A stretch of 7,375 nucleotides of DNA, taken from assembly GCA_002455915.1 (NCBI GenBank), contig DKLU01000154.1, positions 1-7,375 of the forward strand, written 5' to 3'. A program made the position numbers and the translations under genes. Below, piece after piece: positions 1 through 4,865 of this stretch. The stretch's first letter is position 1, and every line of letters starts with the position of its first letter. This stretch comes from Chryseobacterium sp. UBA6632 (GTDB lineage Bacteria; Bacteroidota; Bacteroidia; Flavobacteriales; Weeksellaceae). The notes under the pieces were generated by a model, which did not search any database, had not been told where the DNA came from, and saw only the letters and a program-made list of their open reading frames with translations.

Positions 1-14
1 CGCTCTTCCGATCT
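1..14 (+). other. Illumina adapter remnant (not genomic)
   Basis: The first 14 bases, CGCTCTTCCGATCT, equal the last 14 bases of the Illumina universal (read-1) adapter. They match it rather than the read-2 adapter, which has T instead of C at the first of these positions. The match sits exactly at the sequence edge, where an untrimmed adapter would be assembled. The window therefore probably starts at a contig end, and these bases should not be read as biology. Confidence 0.93.
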
Positions 15-64
15 CCTTAAAAACTAATATCAATGCTTTAATCACATGTAACTTATATAGTTTT

Positions 65-102
65 AAACGTTATAAACGAAAGTTTGTAGCGTTTTTTGTT
101 TT
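65..102 (+). terminator. Rho-independent terminator of a gene lost off the left edge
   Basis: Bases 65-77 pair with 82-94 in a 13-bp stem closed by a C-GAAA-G tetraloop (loop 78-81), followed by a T-rich tail through 102. Two pairs are U·G wobbles when read as + strand RNA. The same positions would be A·C mismatches in - strand RNA, so the hairpin is built for + strand transcripts. No gene lies between 15 and 65, so it most likely ends a transcript from beyond the left edge. Confidence 0.7.
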
Positions 103-136
103 AGTAAGGTTTTAGTTAAATAATATAATAGAATAT

Positions 137-271
137 GGAAGCTGGGGGCTGGAAGATGGAGGTTGTGTAGAGTTATAAAAATCAAAGTCTTTCCTTTTTT
201 CCTTATTTTTTATCATCATCAGAAAATGAAGAATTCAACGAGCCTCCATCCTCCATCTTCCATCTTCCAGC
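137..271. repeat. Inverted pair of degenerate 7-bp tandem arrays
   Basis: Bases 137-164 read as four heptamers (GGAAGCT, GGGGGCT, GGAAGAT, GGAGGTT). Bases 244-271 read as four heptamers of opposite sense (CTCCATC, CTCCATC, TTCCATC, TTCCAGC). The cores 147-162 and 257-272 are inverted copies with 15 of 16 matches, separated by about 94 bp of AT-rich sequence with no ORF. The element could fold into a long stem. It looks like a dispersed intergenic repeat of the genus; that is from memory and not checked. No protein-coding signal is seen here. Confidence 0.75.
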
Positions 272-361
272 CAAATTCTTATTCTTGAATTTAGTTATTT
301 AAGAAACTTTAAAATTTTGTTAAAATCCCACATTAAATTTCACAAAAACTAAATCCTTGTC

Positions 362-369
362 TAATTTTG
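362..369 (+). promoter_or_regulatory. Candidate Bacteroidetes -7 box for the permease operon
   Basis: TAATTTTG fits the Bacteroidetes -7 consensus TAnnTTTG exactly. The expected -33 TTG is not clear; only TTTC at 338-341 lies at about the right distance. If used, transcription would begin near 376, downstream of the TTG at 357, which argues that translation starts at the ATG at 486 with a leader of roughly 110 bases. One perfect 8-mer in AT-rich DNA can occur by chance. Confidence 0.4.
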
Positions 370-485
370 TAGTCTTAATAAATAAATTCAGCGGGTTATT
401 TTCTTTGATCGCCTACGATTTTCGGAATTCTATTGATCTTTTCATTAATAAAAAGCTCCTGAATTTATTGGGGAAATACTATACT

Positions 486-1322
486 ATGAGCGTTTTGCTG
501 TTTACTCTTTTTGTTTTATTAGGTTCTGTCTGCGCAGGAGTCATCGGTTCACTGTCCGGTTTGGGTGGTGGAATTGTTGTCATTCCGCTTTTATCAATTG
601 TCTTAGGCGTAGATATTCATTATGCTATTGGGGCGGCTCTGGTATCGGTAATTGCAACCTCATCAGGTTCCGCAGCAGCGTACGTAAAAGAAGGAATTGC
701 CAATATGCGATTAGGAATGTTCCTCGAAATTGCAACCACAGCAGGCGCGGTAGCTGGAGCATTGATCTCCAGCGCAGCACCAAGTTCGTTTATTGCGATT
801 CTTTTCGGATGTGCCTTAATTTTTTCAGCCGGAAATTCTTTAAGAAAAAAAGGAGAAGCGGTTGTGGAAAATTCAAGCAAAATGGCGATTGCGTTGAAAT
901 TGCCTTCTGATTATCCGATTAATAAAGAAACGAAAGTAAAGTACGGAACAAAGAATGTATTAGGCGGTTTCGGAATGATGGGATTGGCAGGAATGCTTTC
1001 AGGAATGTTAGGAATTGGTTCCGGTGCCTTCAAAGTAATTGCGATGGATACGATTATGAAAATTCCGTTCAAAGTATCGACTACCACAAGTAATTTTATG
1101 ATGGGAGTTACGGCATTGGCGAGTTGCGTGATCTATATTCAGAAAGGCTATATCGTTCCTGATATTTGCCTTCCCGTAATGATCGGCGTTTTAGTAGGCG
1201 CCATGATCGGATCTAAAATATTAATGGCAACCGACCCGAAAAAATTAAGAACAATTTTCGCTTTTATCATCTTCTTTTTAGCAGCGAATATGATTTATAG
1301 TGGAATTAAAGGAAAAATTTAG
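486..1322 (+). CDS. TauE/SafE-family sulfite exporter/permease
   Basis: A multi-pass inner-membrane protein of the TauE/SafE (formerly DUF81) family, whose members are thought to export sulfite or other sulfur-containing anions; the substrate here is not evident. The 278-aa product has the family's two-fold layout: glycine-rich GSLSGLGGG at residues 21-29 and its counterpart SGMLGIGSG at 172-180. Hydrophobic segments lie around residues 3-40, 46-66, 84-117, 157-180, 201-219, 228-246 and 256-273, and a polar central loop lies at about 119-155. The frame is open back to a TTG at 357 (321 aa). I prefer ATG 486 because the protein then starts just before the first membrane helix, as is normal for the family, and because a -7-like box lies at 362-369. 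It is followed after 3 bp by a DUF1634-like gene, a common partner, so the two probably form an operon and a complex. Confidence 0.85.
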   Translation: MSVLLFTLFVLLGSVCAGVIGSLSGLGGGIVVIPLLSIVLGVDIHYAIGAALVSVIATSSGSAAAYVKEGIANMRLGMFLEIATTAGAVAGALISSAAPSSFIAILFGCALIFSAGNSLRKKGEAVVENSSKMAIALKLPSDYPINKETKVKYGTKNVLGGFGMMGLAGMLSGMLGIGSGAFKVIAMDTIMKIPFKVSTTTSNFMMGVTALASCVIYIQKGYIVPDICLPVMIGVLVGAMIGSKILMATDPKKLRTIFAFIIFFLAANMIYSGIKGKI

Positions 1323-1325
1323 GAA

Positions 1326-1706
1326 ATGACAGTTACAGACGATACAATAAAAAAACTCGTAGGAAATGTCCTGAAATATGGTGTTCGTACCGTTTTATTC
1401 ATCGGGATTTTAGGCGGGCTTGTTTACCTTTTCAATCACGCAAACGATACGGTAGATTATTCTCATTTTGAAGAAAAGGAAGAAAGTATTTTTGCCGTGA
1501 TTGGAGATATTTTCAGAGGTGTTCAGCAGATGAACGGAAGCAGCATTATTTATGTGGCCATCATTATTTTATTTTTGACGCCGTTTATAAGACTGTTGCT
1601 TTCTTTAGTGAGTTTTATTCTTGAAAAAGATAAACTATATGTAGGAATTACACTGTTGGTACTTTGTATTATCTGCCTGAGTGTGTATTTCGGTTTTGGG
1701 CATTGA
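1326..1706 (+). CDS. DUF1634-like small membrane protein
   Basis: A 126-aa protein with three predicted membrane helices (about residues 19-36, 73-96 and 104-123) and an acidic loop at 40-52. Its size, topology and position immediately after a TauE/SafE permease match the DUF1634 family, which is regularly found next to such permeases and is presumed to assist or regulate them; no activity is known. The ATG lies 3 bp after the permease stop, which implies co-transcription and probably translational coupling. The stop codon is 2 bp from the stop of the convergent toxin gene, and no terminator hairpin is visible between them, so transcripts probably run into each other. The family assignment rests on layout and context rather than on a diagnostic motif. 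Confidence 0.75.
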   Translation: MTVTDDTIKKLVGNVLKYGVRTVLFIGILGGLVYLFNHANDTVDYSHFEEKEESIFAVIGDIFRGVQQMNGSSIIYVAIIILFLTPFIRLLLSLVSFILEKDKLYVGITLLVLCIICLSVYFGFGH

Positions 1707-1708
1707 TT

Positions 1709-2032
1709 TTATAAGAATTGAATAATCTCAGAATAATTATTGGTAATAAAAGTTATTAAATAACGGTTTTGAGATTTTTCAAAGAAAATATACCAAGTTG
1801 TATTTTGATTAGCTTTATAGAAAATATATTTTGAACCTAAATTTAATAGGTCTTCAGGAGTTGTCTTATATGGAAAAATAGGAAGATTGTATTCTATAAA
1901 ATCATAAATTTTTTGGACGTAATCTTGGGCATCACTTTCAAATCCAAAATAATTTTTCTGATGTAAAATAATGATAAGTTCTTCAAAAAAATCGATGACA
2001 GTAGGATGTAAAATAATATTTATTTTTTCCAA
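1709..2032 (-). CDS. Probable RelE/ParE-like toxin of a toxin-antitoxin pair
   Basis: A 107-aa protein resembling the small flavobacterial RelE/ParE-superfamily toxins. It has an N-terminal helical region (about 8-50, with YFGFESDAQDYVQKIYDF), then a strand-rich C-terminal half in which GSKYIFYK (67-74) and TTWYIFFEK (78-86) precede a final strand. RelE-type members cut mRNA on the ribosome and ParE-type members poison gyrase; the sequence does not say which applies. There is no ATG anywhere in the frame. The only conventional start is TTG at 2032, inside the end of the antitoxin gene (13-bp overlap), which suggests expression coupled to the antitoxin. The next upstream in-frame stop is TAG at 2066-2068, so the N-terminus could be up to about 11 residues longer only from a non-standard start. 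Fold assignment is by resemblance. Confidence 0.65.
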   Translation of the reverse strand: MEKINIILHPTVIDFFEELIIILHQKNYFGFESDAQDYVQKIYDFIEYNLPIFPYKTTPEDLLNLGSKYIFYKANQNTTWYIFFEKSQNRYLITFITNNYSEIIQFL

Positions 2033-2217
2033 TCTAAGGACTTTATAAATTCTTGAGTTCTTTTTCTAGCTTCATCAATAGAAATTCCTCTTTCCCATTC
2101 TTTTTCAAAATCAAAAGTTTTTCTTTTTCTGATTTTGTTGATTTCCTCGATGATTTCTGGATTTTCCAATGAATTGATCCATTTTATGATCTCATTTTTT
2201 TCAGCAGAAATATTCAT
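2020..2217 (-). CDS. Probable antitoxin of the toxin-antitoxin pair
   Basis: A 65-aa, highly charged, helix-rich protein encoded directly upstream of the putative toxin and overlapping it by 13 bp, the classic antitoxin-first order. The N-terminal part (residues 4-31, with IIKWINSLENPEIIEEI) resembles the short helical segment of many Bacteroidetes antitoxins. The C-terminal part (W41 to about 58, with ERGISIDEARKRTQEF) resembles the toxin-wrapping tail of these antitoxins. No ribbon-helix-helix or helix-turn-helix DNA-binding motif is obvious. ATG 2217 has a perfect TAnnTTTG box about 20 bp upstream, which predicts a leader of only about 12-15 bases. It probably neutralises the toxin by direct binding and may autorepress; both points are inferred from the family pattern. 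Confidence 0.65.
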   Translation of the reverse strand: MNISAEKNEIIKWINSLENPEIIEEINKIRKRKTFDFEKEWERGISIDEARKRTQEFIKSLDWKK

Positions 2218-2236
2218 TTTATATTCTATTTATGAA

Positions 2237-2244
2237 CAAATGTA
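2237..2244 (-). promoter_or_regulatory. -7 promoter box of the toxin-antitoxin operon
   Basis: Read on the - strand this is TACATTTG, an exact match to the Bacteroidetes TAnnTTTG box. A TTG lies at 2271-2269, 24 bp upstream, slightly further than usual for the -33 element. The predicted transcription start, near 2230, is just ahead of the antitoxin ATG at 2217. Confidence 0.6.
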
Positions 2245-2313
2245 AGCATTTTTTTACTTCTTAAAAATCAATTTATTGAGTGGAATTTTCATTAAACTAA
2301 AACAAAAATTACC

Positions 2314-2321
2314 TACATTCG
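2314..2321 (+). promoter_or_regulatory. Weak candidate -7 box for the thioredoxin-like gene
   Basis: TACATTCG matches TAnnTTTG at all but one fixed position and lies 30 bp before the ATG at 2352, a reasonable distance. No convincing -33 TTG is present at the right spacing. Confidence 0.35.
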
Positions 2322-2351
2322 TATAGTTTTAAAATTCAAAATCATTATAAA

Positions 2352-2864
2352 ATGAAATTCTCAAAAACACTAATCATATTAGGATTGTTCCTGTTTCAAC
2401 TCAACTTTGCGCAGGAAAAGGCAGATGTTGTATTGAAAAAAGCACTTACCGAAGCCAAAGCTGGCAATAAAAATGTTTTATTGGTTTTTCACGCTTCGTG
2501 GTGCAAATGGTGCAAACTGATGGAACATAATATGAATCTTCCCGAAACAAAACCGATTTTCGACAAAAACTTTGTCACGGCTTATATCGATGTTCAGGAA
2601 AGAGGCGAAAAGAAAGCACTAGAAAACCCGGGCGGACAGGAAATCATGAACAAATATAAAGGTCAGAACGCAGGATTACCATTTTGGTTGATTCTGAATC
2701 CTAAAGGAGCTGTTCTTGCCGATTCTTTCGATCAGAAGGGTGATAATTTAGGTTCACCTGCAACTCCGGAAGAAGTGCAAGCTTTTCTTACTAAACTGGA
2801 AAAAGGAGCCAAATTAAATGAAGAACAAAAGCAAACCATTCAAAATGTGTTTGTAAAAAAATAA
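2352..2864 (+). CDS. Secreted thioredoxin-fold protein (thioredoxin_7-like)
   Basis: A 170-aa protein with a cleavable signal peptide (residues 1 to about 21: short basic start, hydrophobic LIILGLFLF, ending NFAQ, a usual flavobacterial cleavage context). It is therefore exported to the periplasm. The mature part has a thioredoxin fold with active site W50-C51-K52-W53-C54 and the cis-proline loop GLP at 108-110 before the strand FWLIL. The CKWC site and the GGQEIMNKYKGQNAGLP stretch point to the thioredoxin_7/DUF255-like group rather than to classical thioredoxin or TlpA/ResA. A role as a periplasmic thiol-disulfide reductase is likely, but the substrate cannot be read from the sequence. It stands alone between a divergent toxin-antitoxin pair and a bidirectional terminator, so the context does not reveal a partner. 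Confidence 0.85.
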   Translation: MKFSKTLIILGLFLFQLNFAQEKADVVLKKALTEAKAGNKNVLLVFHASWCKWCKLMEHNMNLPETKPIFDKNFVTAYIDVQERGEKKALENPGGQEIMNKYKGQNAGLPFWLILNPKGAVLADSFDQKGDNLGSPATPEEVQAFLTKLEKGAKLNEEQKQTIQNVFVKK

Positions 2865-2896
2865 AAAAATTCCTCGAGCATATCGAGGAATTTTTT
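2864..2896. terminator. Bidirectional terminator between convergent genes
   Basis: Bases 2864-2877 and 2883-2896 form a perfect 14-bp stem around the loop GCATA (2878-2882). The stem has a GC-rich core (CCTCGA/TCGAGG) and A/T tracts on either side, so it gives a U-tract in both directions. It begins at the stop of the thioredoxin-like gene and ends 1 bp from the stop of the convergent lipoprotein gene, so it serves both. Confidence 0.92.
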
Positions 2897-2897
2897 G

Positions 2898-3488
2898 TTA
2901 TAGGCTATTGTAATTATAGTCAATATTGCTCCAAATTACTTCATCTTTTGCTTCCGTCATTTCAGAAGGATTTGCAAAAAAACTGTTTCCAAAAAGGTCT
3001 TTATATTCACTTATTCCAAAAATAACTTTCTGTGAAATATTCAGAGAAGAAGAATTGTCTCGCGGCATTTTTTTTACATATTGAAAAGATCTTCTTAAAG
3101 TAAATGAAGATTCTTTTTTATTAAAATTTCCGATGTATTCATGATTTTCGGCAATGAAAACCGAATCACTGTTGATGGTAACTTTATACGTAACATCCGC
3201 AGAATTTCCTGAAATTAATTGCAGAGAATTATTCGGAAGATCCAGACTGATTTTTTTCCAGGTCGGTTCTTTATAAAAGCTCCAATGATTAGCTAAGTAA
3301 GATTCATTAGGGTTTGTTTTCTGCCCCGAAGGCCCTTCATACAATTCGATATTTTTTACAGCGTAATTTTTATATTCAAAATTGTATACCTTTTTTTCTT
3401 GTGGTTGAAGATTTTCCGTGGCATCATCATTTCCTCCACATGAGATCAGGAATAGCGCTCCCAAGCTCAGTTTCAAAATAGTTTTCAT
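2898..3488 (-). CDS. Lipoprotein of unknown function
   Basis: A 196-aa protein starting at ATG 3488; a TTG two codons upstream is a less likely start. The N-terminus is a lipoprotein signal peptide: basic start, hydrophobic LSLGALFL, then lipobox L14-I15-S16-C17, with C17 to be lipidated. The mature N-terminus CGGNDD has acidic residues just after the cysteine, which in Bacteroidetes can favour export to the outer-membrane surface, although the best-described signal contains a lysine that is absent here. The rest is rich in alternating hydrophobic and polar stretches and aromatics, suggesting an all-beta fold, with no other cysteine and no motif I recognise. It stands alone, with the neighbour's terminator upstream and the shared hairpin downstream. 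Lipoprotein status is well supported; function is unknown. Confidence 0.8.
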   Translation of the reverse strand: MKTILKLSLGALFLISCGGNDDATENLQPQEKKVYNFEYKNYAVKNIELYEGPSGQKTNPNESYLANHWSFYKEPTWKKISLDLPNNSLQLISGNSADVTYKVTINSDSVFIAENHEYIGNFNKKESSFTLRRSFQYVKKMPRDNSSSLNISQKVIFGISEYKDLFGNSFFANPSEMTEAKDEVIWSNIDYNYNSL

Positions 3489-3567
3489 GATCAATTTGTT
3501 TTATTTGGCTGTAAAAATAACTTTTTTACCCATCAAAGTGAAATAATTAGATCTGAGATTTTTCATG

Positions 3568-3604
3568 AAAAAAATTCCCTGAACGAACTGTTTAGGGAAT
3601 TTTT
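3568..3604 (-). terminator. Rho-independent terminator of the 131-aa gene
   Basis: Bases 3570-3580 and 3594-3604 form a perfect 11-bp stem (core TTCCCT/AGGGAA) with a 13-base loop. Read on the - strand it begins 11 bp after the stop codon at 3615, and the A-run at 3568-3574 gives the U-tract. It separates this gene from the lipoprotein gene, which must have its own promoter. Confidence 0.8.
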
Positions 3605-3614
3605 AAATTAAATT

Positions 3615-4010
3615 TTATTTACCAAAGAATATTTTATCCTGTTTTTGCTGATCATTATAAATGATCTGGAAACTGATCGGCATGTACTGATAAAGCAGTT
3701 TCCAATGCTGAATTTTTGCATGCTTTTTAAAGCTTTCAAACGACCTTACAAACAGGTTTTCAATCATTCCTTTTACATAAGAATCGCCACCTTTGTAGAT
3801 CATATCCATCAGTTTGATGTGATGGGCAATGATGCTTACTTTTGCTTCTAATAAAAGCTTTTTCAGGTAATTTACGGTCGCCTGAATAACACCCGGAAAG
3901 TTATCCTGCACAGACAACTGTGATATTTCGCCTCTTAGTGGTGCATAGAAAAATTTTAAATATTCAATAGCTATTTTTTGATTAATAGTCTGCATTTTTA
4001 CATTCATCAT
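3615..4010 (-). CDS. Unknown protein, paralogue of the 118-aa protein at 4282-4638
   Basis: A 131-aa soluble, largely helical protein without signal peptide, membrane helix or known catalytic motif. Residues 41-90 align without gaps to residues 32-81 of the protein encoded at 4282-4638, sharing VI, KK, a lysine and methionine before IY, GD, and spaced K, E, F and S, roughly in the pattern K-x-M-x2-IY-x2-GD-x3-K-x3-E-x2-F-x2-S. The match extends more weakly towards the C-terminus. The two are therefore distant paralogues of one family, possibly what Pfam now calls DUF7674, but I cannot confirm the name. The start is uncertain among methionine codons 1, 2 and 6; no ribosome binding site decides it. 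A strong terminator follows. It may share a transcript with the micro-ORF at 4061-4192 and the paralogue. Confidence 0.75.
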   Translation of the reverse strand: MMNVKMQTINQKIAIEYLKFFYAPLRGEISQLSVQDNFPGVIQATVNYLKKLLLEAKVSIIAHHIKLMDMIYKGGDSYVKGMIENLFVRSFESFKKHAKIQHWKLLYQYMPISFQIIYNDQQKQDKIFFGK

Positions 4011-4060
4011 AATTAATATTTTTCAGAACTAATTTATTTCCGCGAAAACTGTACCAAACT

Positions 4061-4192
4061 TTACAGGCAAGCCGCAAAAATAAATACTCCTACAATCACG
4101 GCAATGTGAGTTGCTAATATCTCGAAATTGTGTCTGCTGGTCGTAGTTTTGAAGGTTTTCCAGTCGGATATTTTTCTGATCTTTGTTTTCAT
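4061..4192 (-). CDS. 43-aa single-pass membrane micro-protein
   Basis: A short ORF from ATG 4192 to TAA at 4061. The first 20 residues are basic and polar (KTKIRKISDWKTFKTTTSR). The C-terminal part, about 25-42, is one hydrophobic helix (ILATHIAVIVGVFIFAACL), so the product would be a membrane protein with a cytoplasmic basic head. It sits on the same strand between the two paralogous genes, 89 bp after the upstream one and 50 bp before the downstream one, and fills a gap that otherwise has no gene. Its frame has ordinary flavobacterial codon use. No ribosome binding site is seen, which is normal for this group. Its length leaves room for chance, and the function is unknown. Confidence 0.5.
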   Translation of the reverse strand: MKTKIRKISDWKTFKTTTSRHNFEILATHIAVIVGVFIFAACL

Positions 4193-4281
4193 AAATAGTT
4201 GATTTTTAATGGTTTTTTATTTTGATGAATTGGGTGCTTTTGTAATGAAAGTTGTTAAAAATGTAACAAACCTGATTTTTA

Positions 4282-4638
4282 TTATGTGCCATGGCTGTAG
4301 ATTTGTCTCGAATGTATTTTCTGAAGTTCCTGAGAAATGTGACTAAAGATCACTTTTCGGTATTCTTCGCTGCAAAAAGCAGTTGAATTGTCTAGAGAAT
4401 AAATAAACGTACATTCAACCGCGTATTTTAGCATAATGTCGCCGTCGCGGTAAATATTGTTCATCTTTTTTAGACATTTGAACAATAGATTTCGGTCATT
4501 TTGCCGAATCATCTTTTTAATATGATCGTTGAAAGTGTGGATCACGCTGTATGAGCTTGGTGTTTTATTTTCTTCCAGCTCTTCTTCTATAAATGGGATC
4601 ACTTCCGAGATCTCCTGAATGGCTTTTAAATAATTCAT
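4282..4638 (-). CDS. Unknown protein, paralogue of the 131-aa protein at 3615-4010
   Basis: A 118-aa soluble, helix-rich protein with no signal peptide or membrane segment. The N-terminal third is acidic (residues 17-24, IEEELEEN). Residues 32-81 carry the shared pattern with the 131-aa neighbour: VI at 32-33, KK at 41-42, K57, M59, IY at 62-63, GD at 66-67, K71, E75, F78 and S81. The spacing is identical, so the two genes probably arose by an old duplication. It has three cysteines (C55, C76, C89) not shared with the paralogue, arguing against a conserved metal site. It begins at ATG 4638; I find no convincing -7 box upstream. It could be the first gene of a three-gene unit with the micro-ORF and the paralogue. 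Function unknown. Confidence 0.75.
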   Translation of the reverse strand: MNYLKAIQEISEVIPFIEEELEENKTPSSYSVIHTFNDHIKKMIRQNDRNLLFKCLKKMNNIYRDGDIMLKYAVECTFIYSLDNSTAFCSEEYRKVIFSHISQELQKIHSRQIYSHGT

Positions 4639-4747
4639 ATTCTATTGTTTTGAAAGACATGATACCAATGGCGTACCTTTACAATTTATTTTAATTAAAT
4701 ATCAATAAATCAGTATTTTAATTTTAGTTTGATTGAATTTTAGTTAA

Positions 4748-4776
4748 AAAAATCCTGTCAAAATGATAGGGTTTTT
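4748..4776 (+). terminator. Orphan terminator-like hairpin in a divergent spacer
   Basis: Bases 4748-4760 pair with 4764-4776 in a 13-bp stem with loop AAA, with two U·G wobbles in + strand RNA that become A·C mismatches in - strand RNA. A short T-tract (4772-4776) forms the end of the stem. It lies between the divergent 118-aa gene and the nucleoid-associated gene, so no annotated gene reads into it from either side. It may end a short unannotated + strand RNA or be a relic. Confidence 0.55.
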
Positions 4777-4837
4777 ATCAGAATGAAAAGAAACAGAAAG
4801 AAGGATCTTATTTTTATGTTGGAAAGGATAGAATGAA

Positions 4838-4845
4838 TATCTTTG
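4838..4845 (+). promoter_or_regulatory. -7 promoter box of the nucleoid-associated gene
   Basis: TATCTTTG is an exact TAnnTTTG box, with TTG at 4819-4821 as -33 element (16-bp spacer, a little short). It predicts transcription from about 4852, after the ATG at 4833 and about 14 bases before the ATG at 4866. This fixes the start of the downstream gene. Confidence 0.65.
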
Positions 4846-4865
4846 CAATCCAAAATATTCAAGAG

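Noticed and set aside
135..170. 11-codon ORF starting at ATG 135
   Set aside because: It is the translation of the heptamer array and too short to support as a gene.
137..271. Possible CRISPR array
   Set aside because: The units are 7 bp and contiguous, without spacers of constant length, and no cas genes are present.
620..880. 86-aa ORF on the - strand
   Set aside because: It lies entirely inside the permease gene on the opposite strand, and its alanine/isoleucine-rich product mirrors that gene's codons.
3645..3851. 68-aa ORF on the + strand
   Set aside because: It lies antisense within the 131-aa gene and has no promoter or family resemblance.
4055..4063. TAAAGTTTG on the - strand as a -7 box for the 131-aa gene
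   Set aside because: It has one extra base between TA and TTTG, and no TTG lies at the right distance upstream.
4659..4694. 11-aa ORF before the orphan hairpin
   Set aside because: It is too short, and no promoter box lies upstream; it could not be told from chance in AT-rich DNA.
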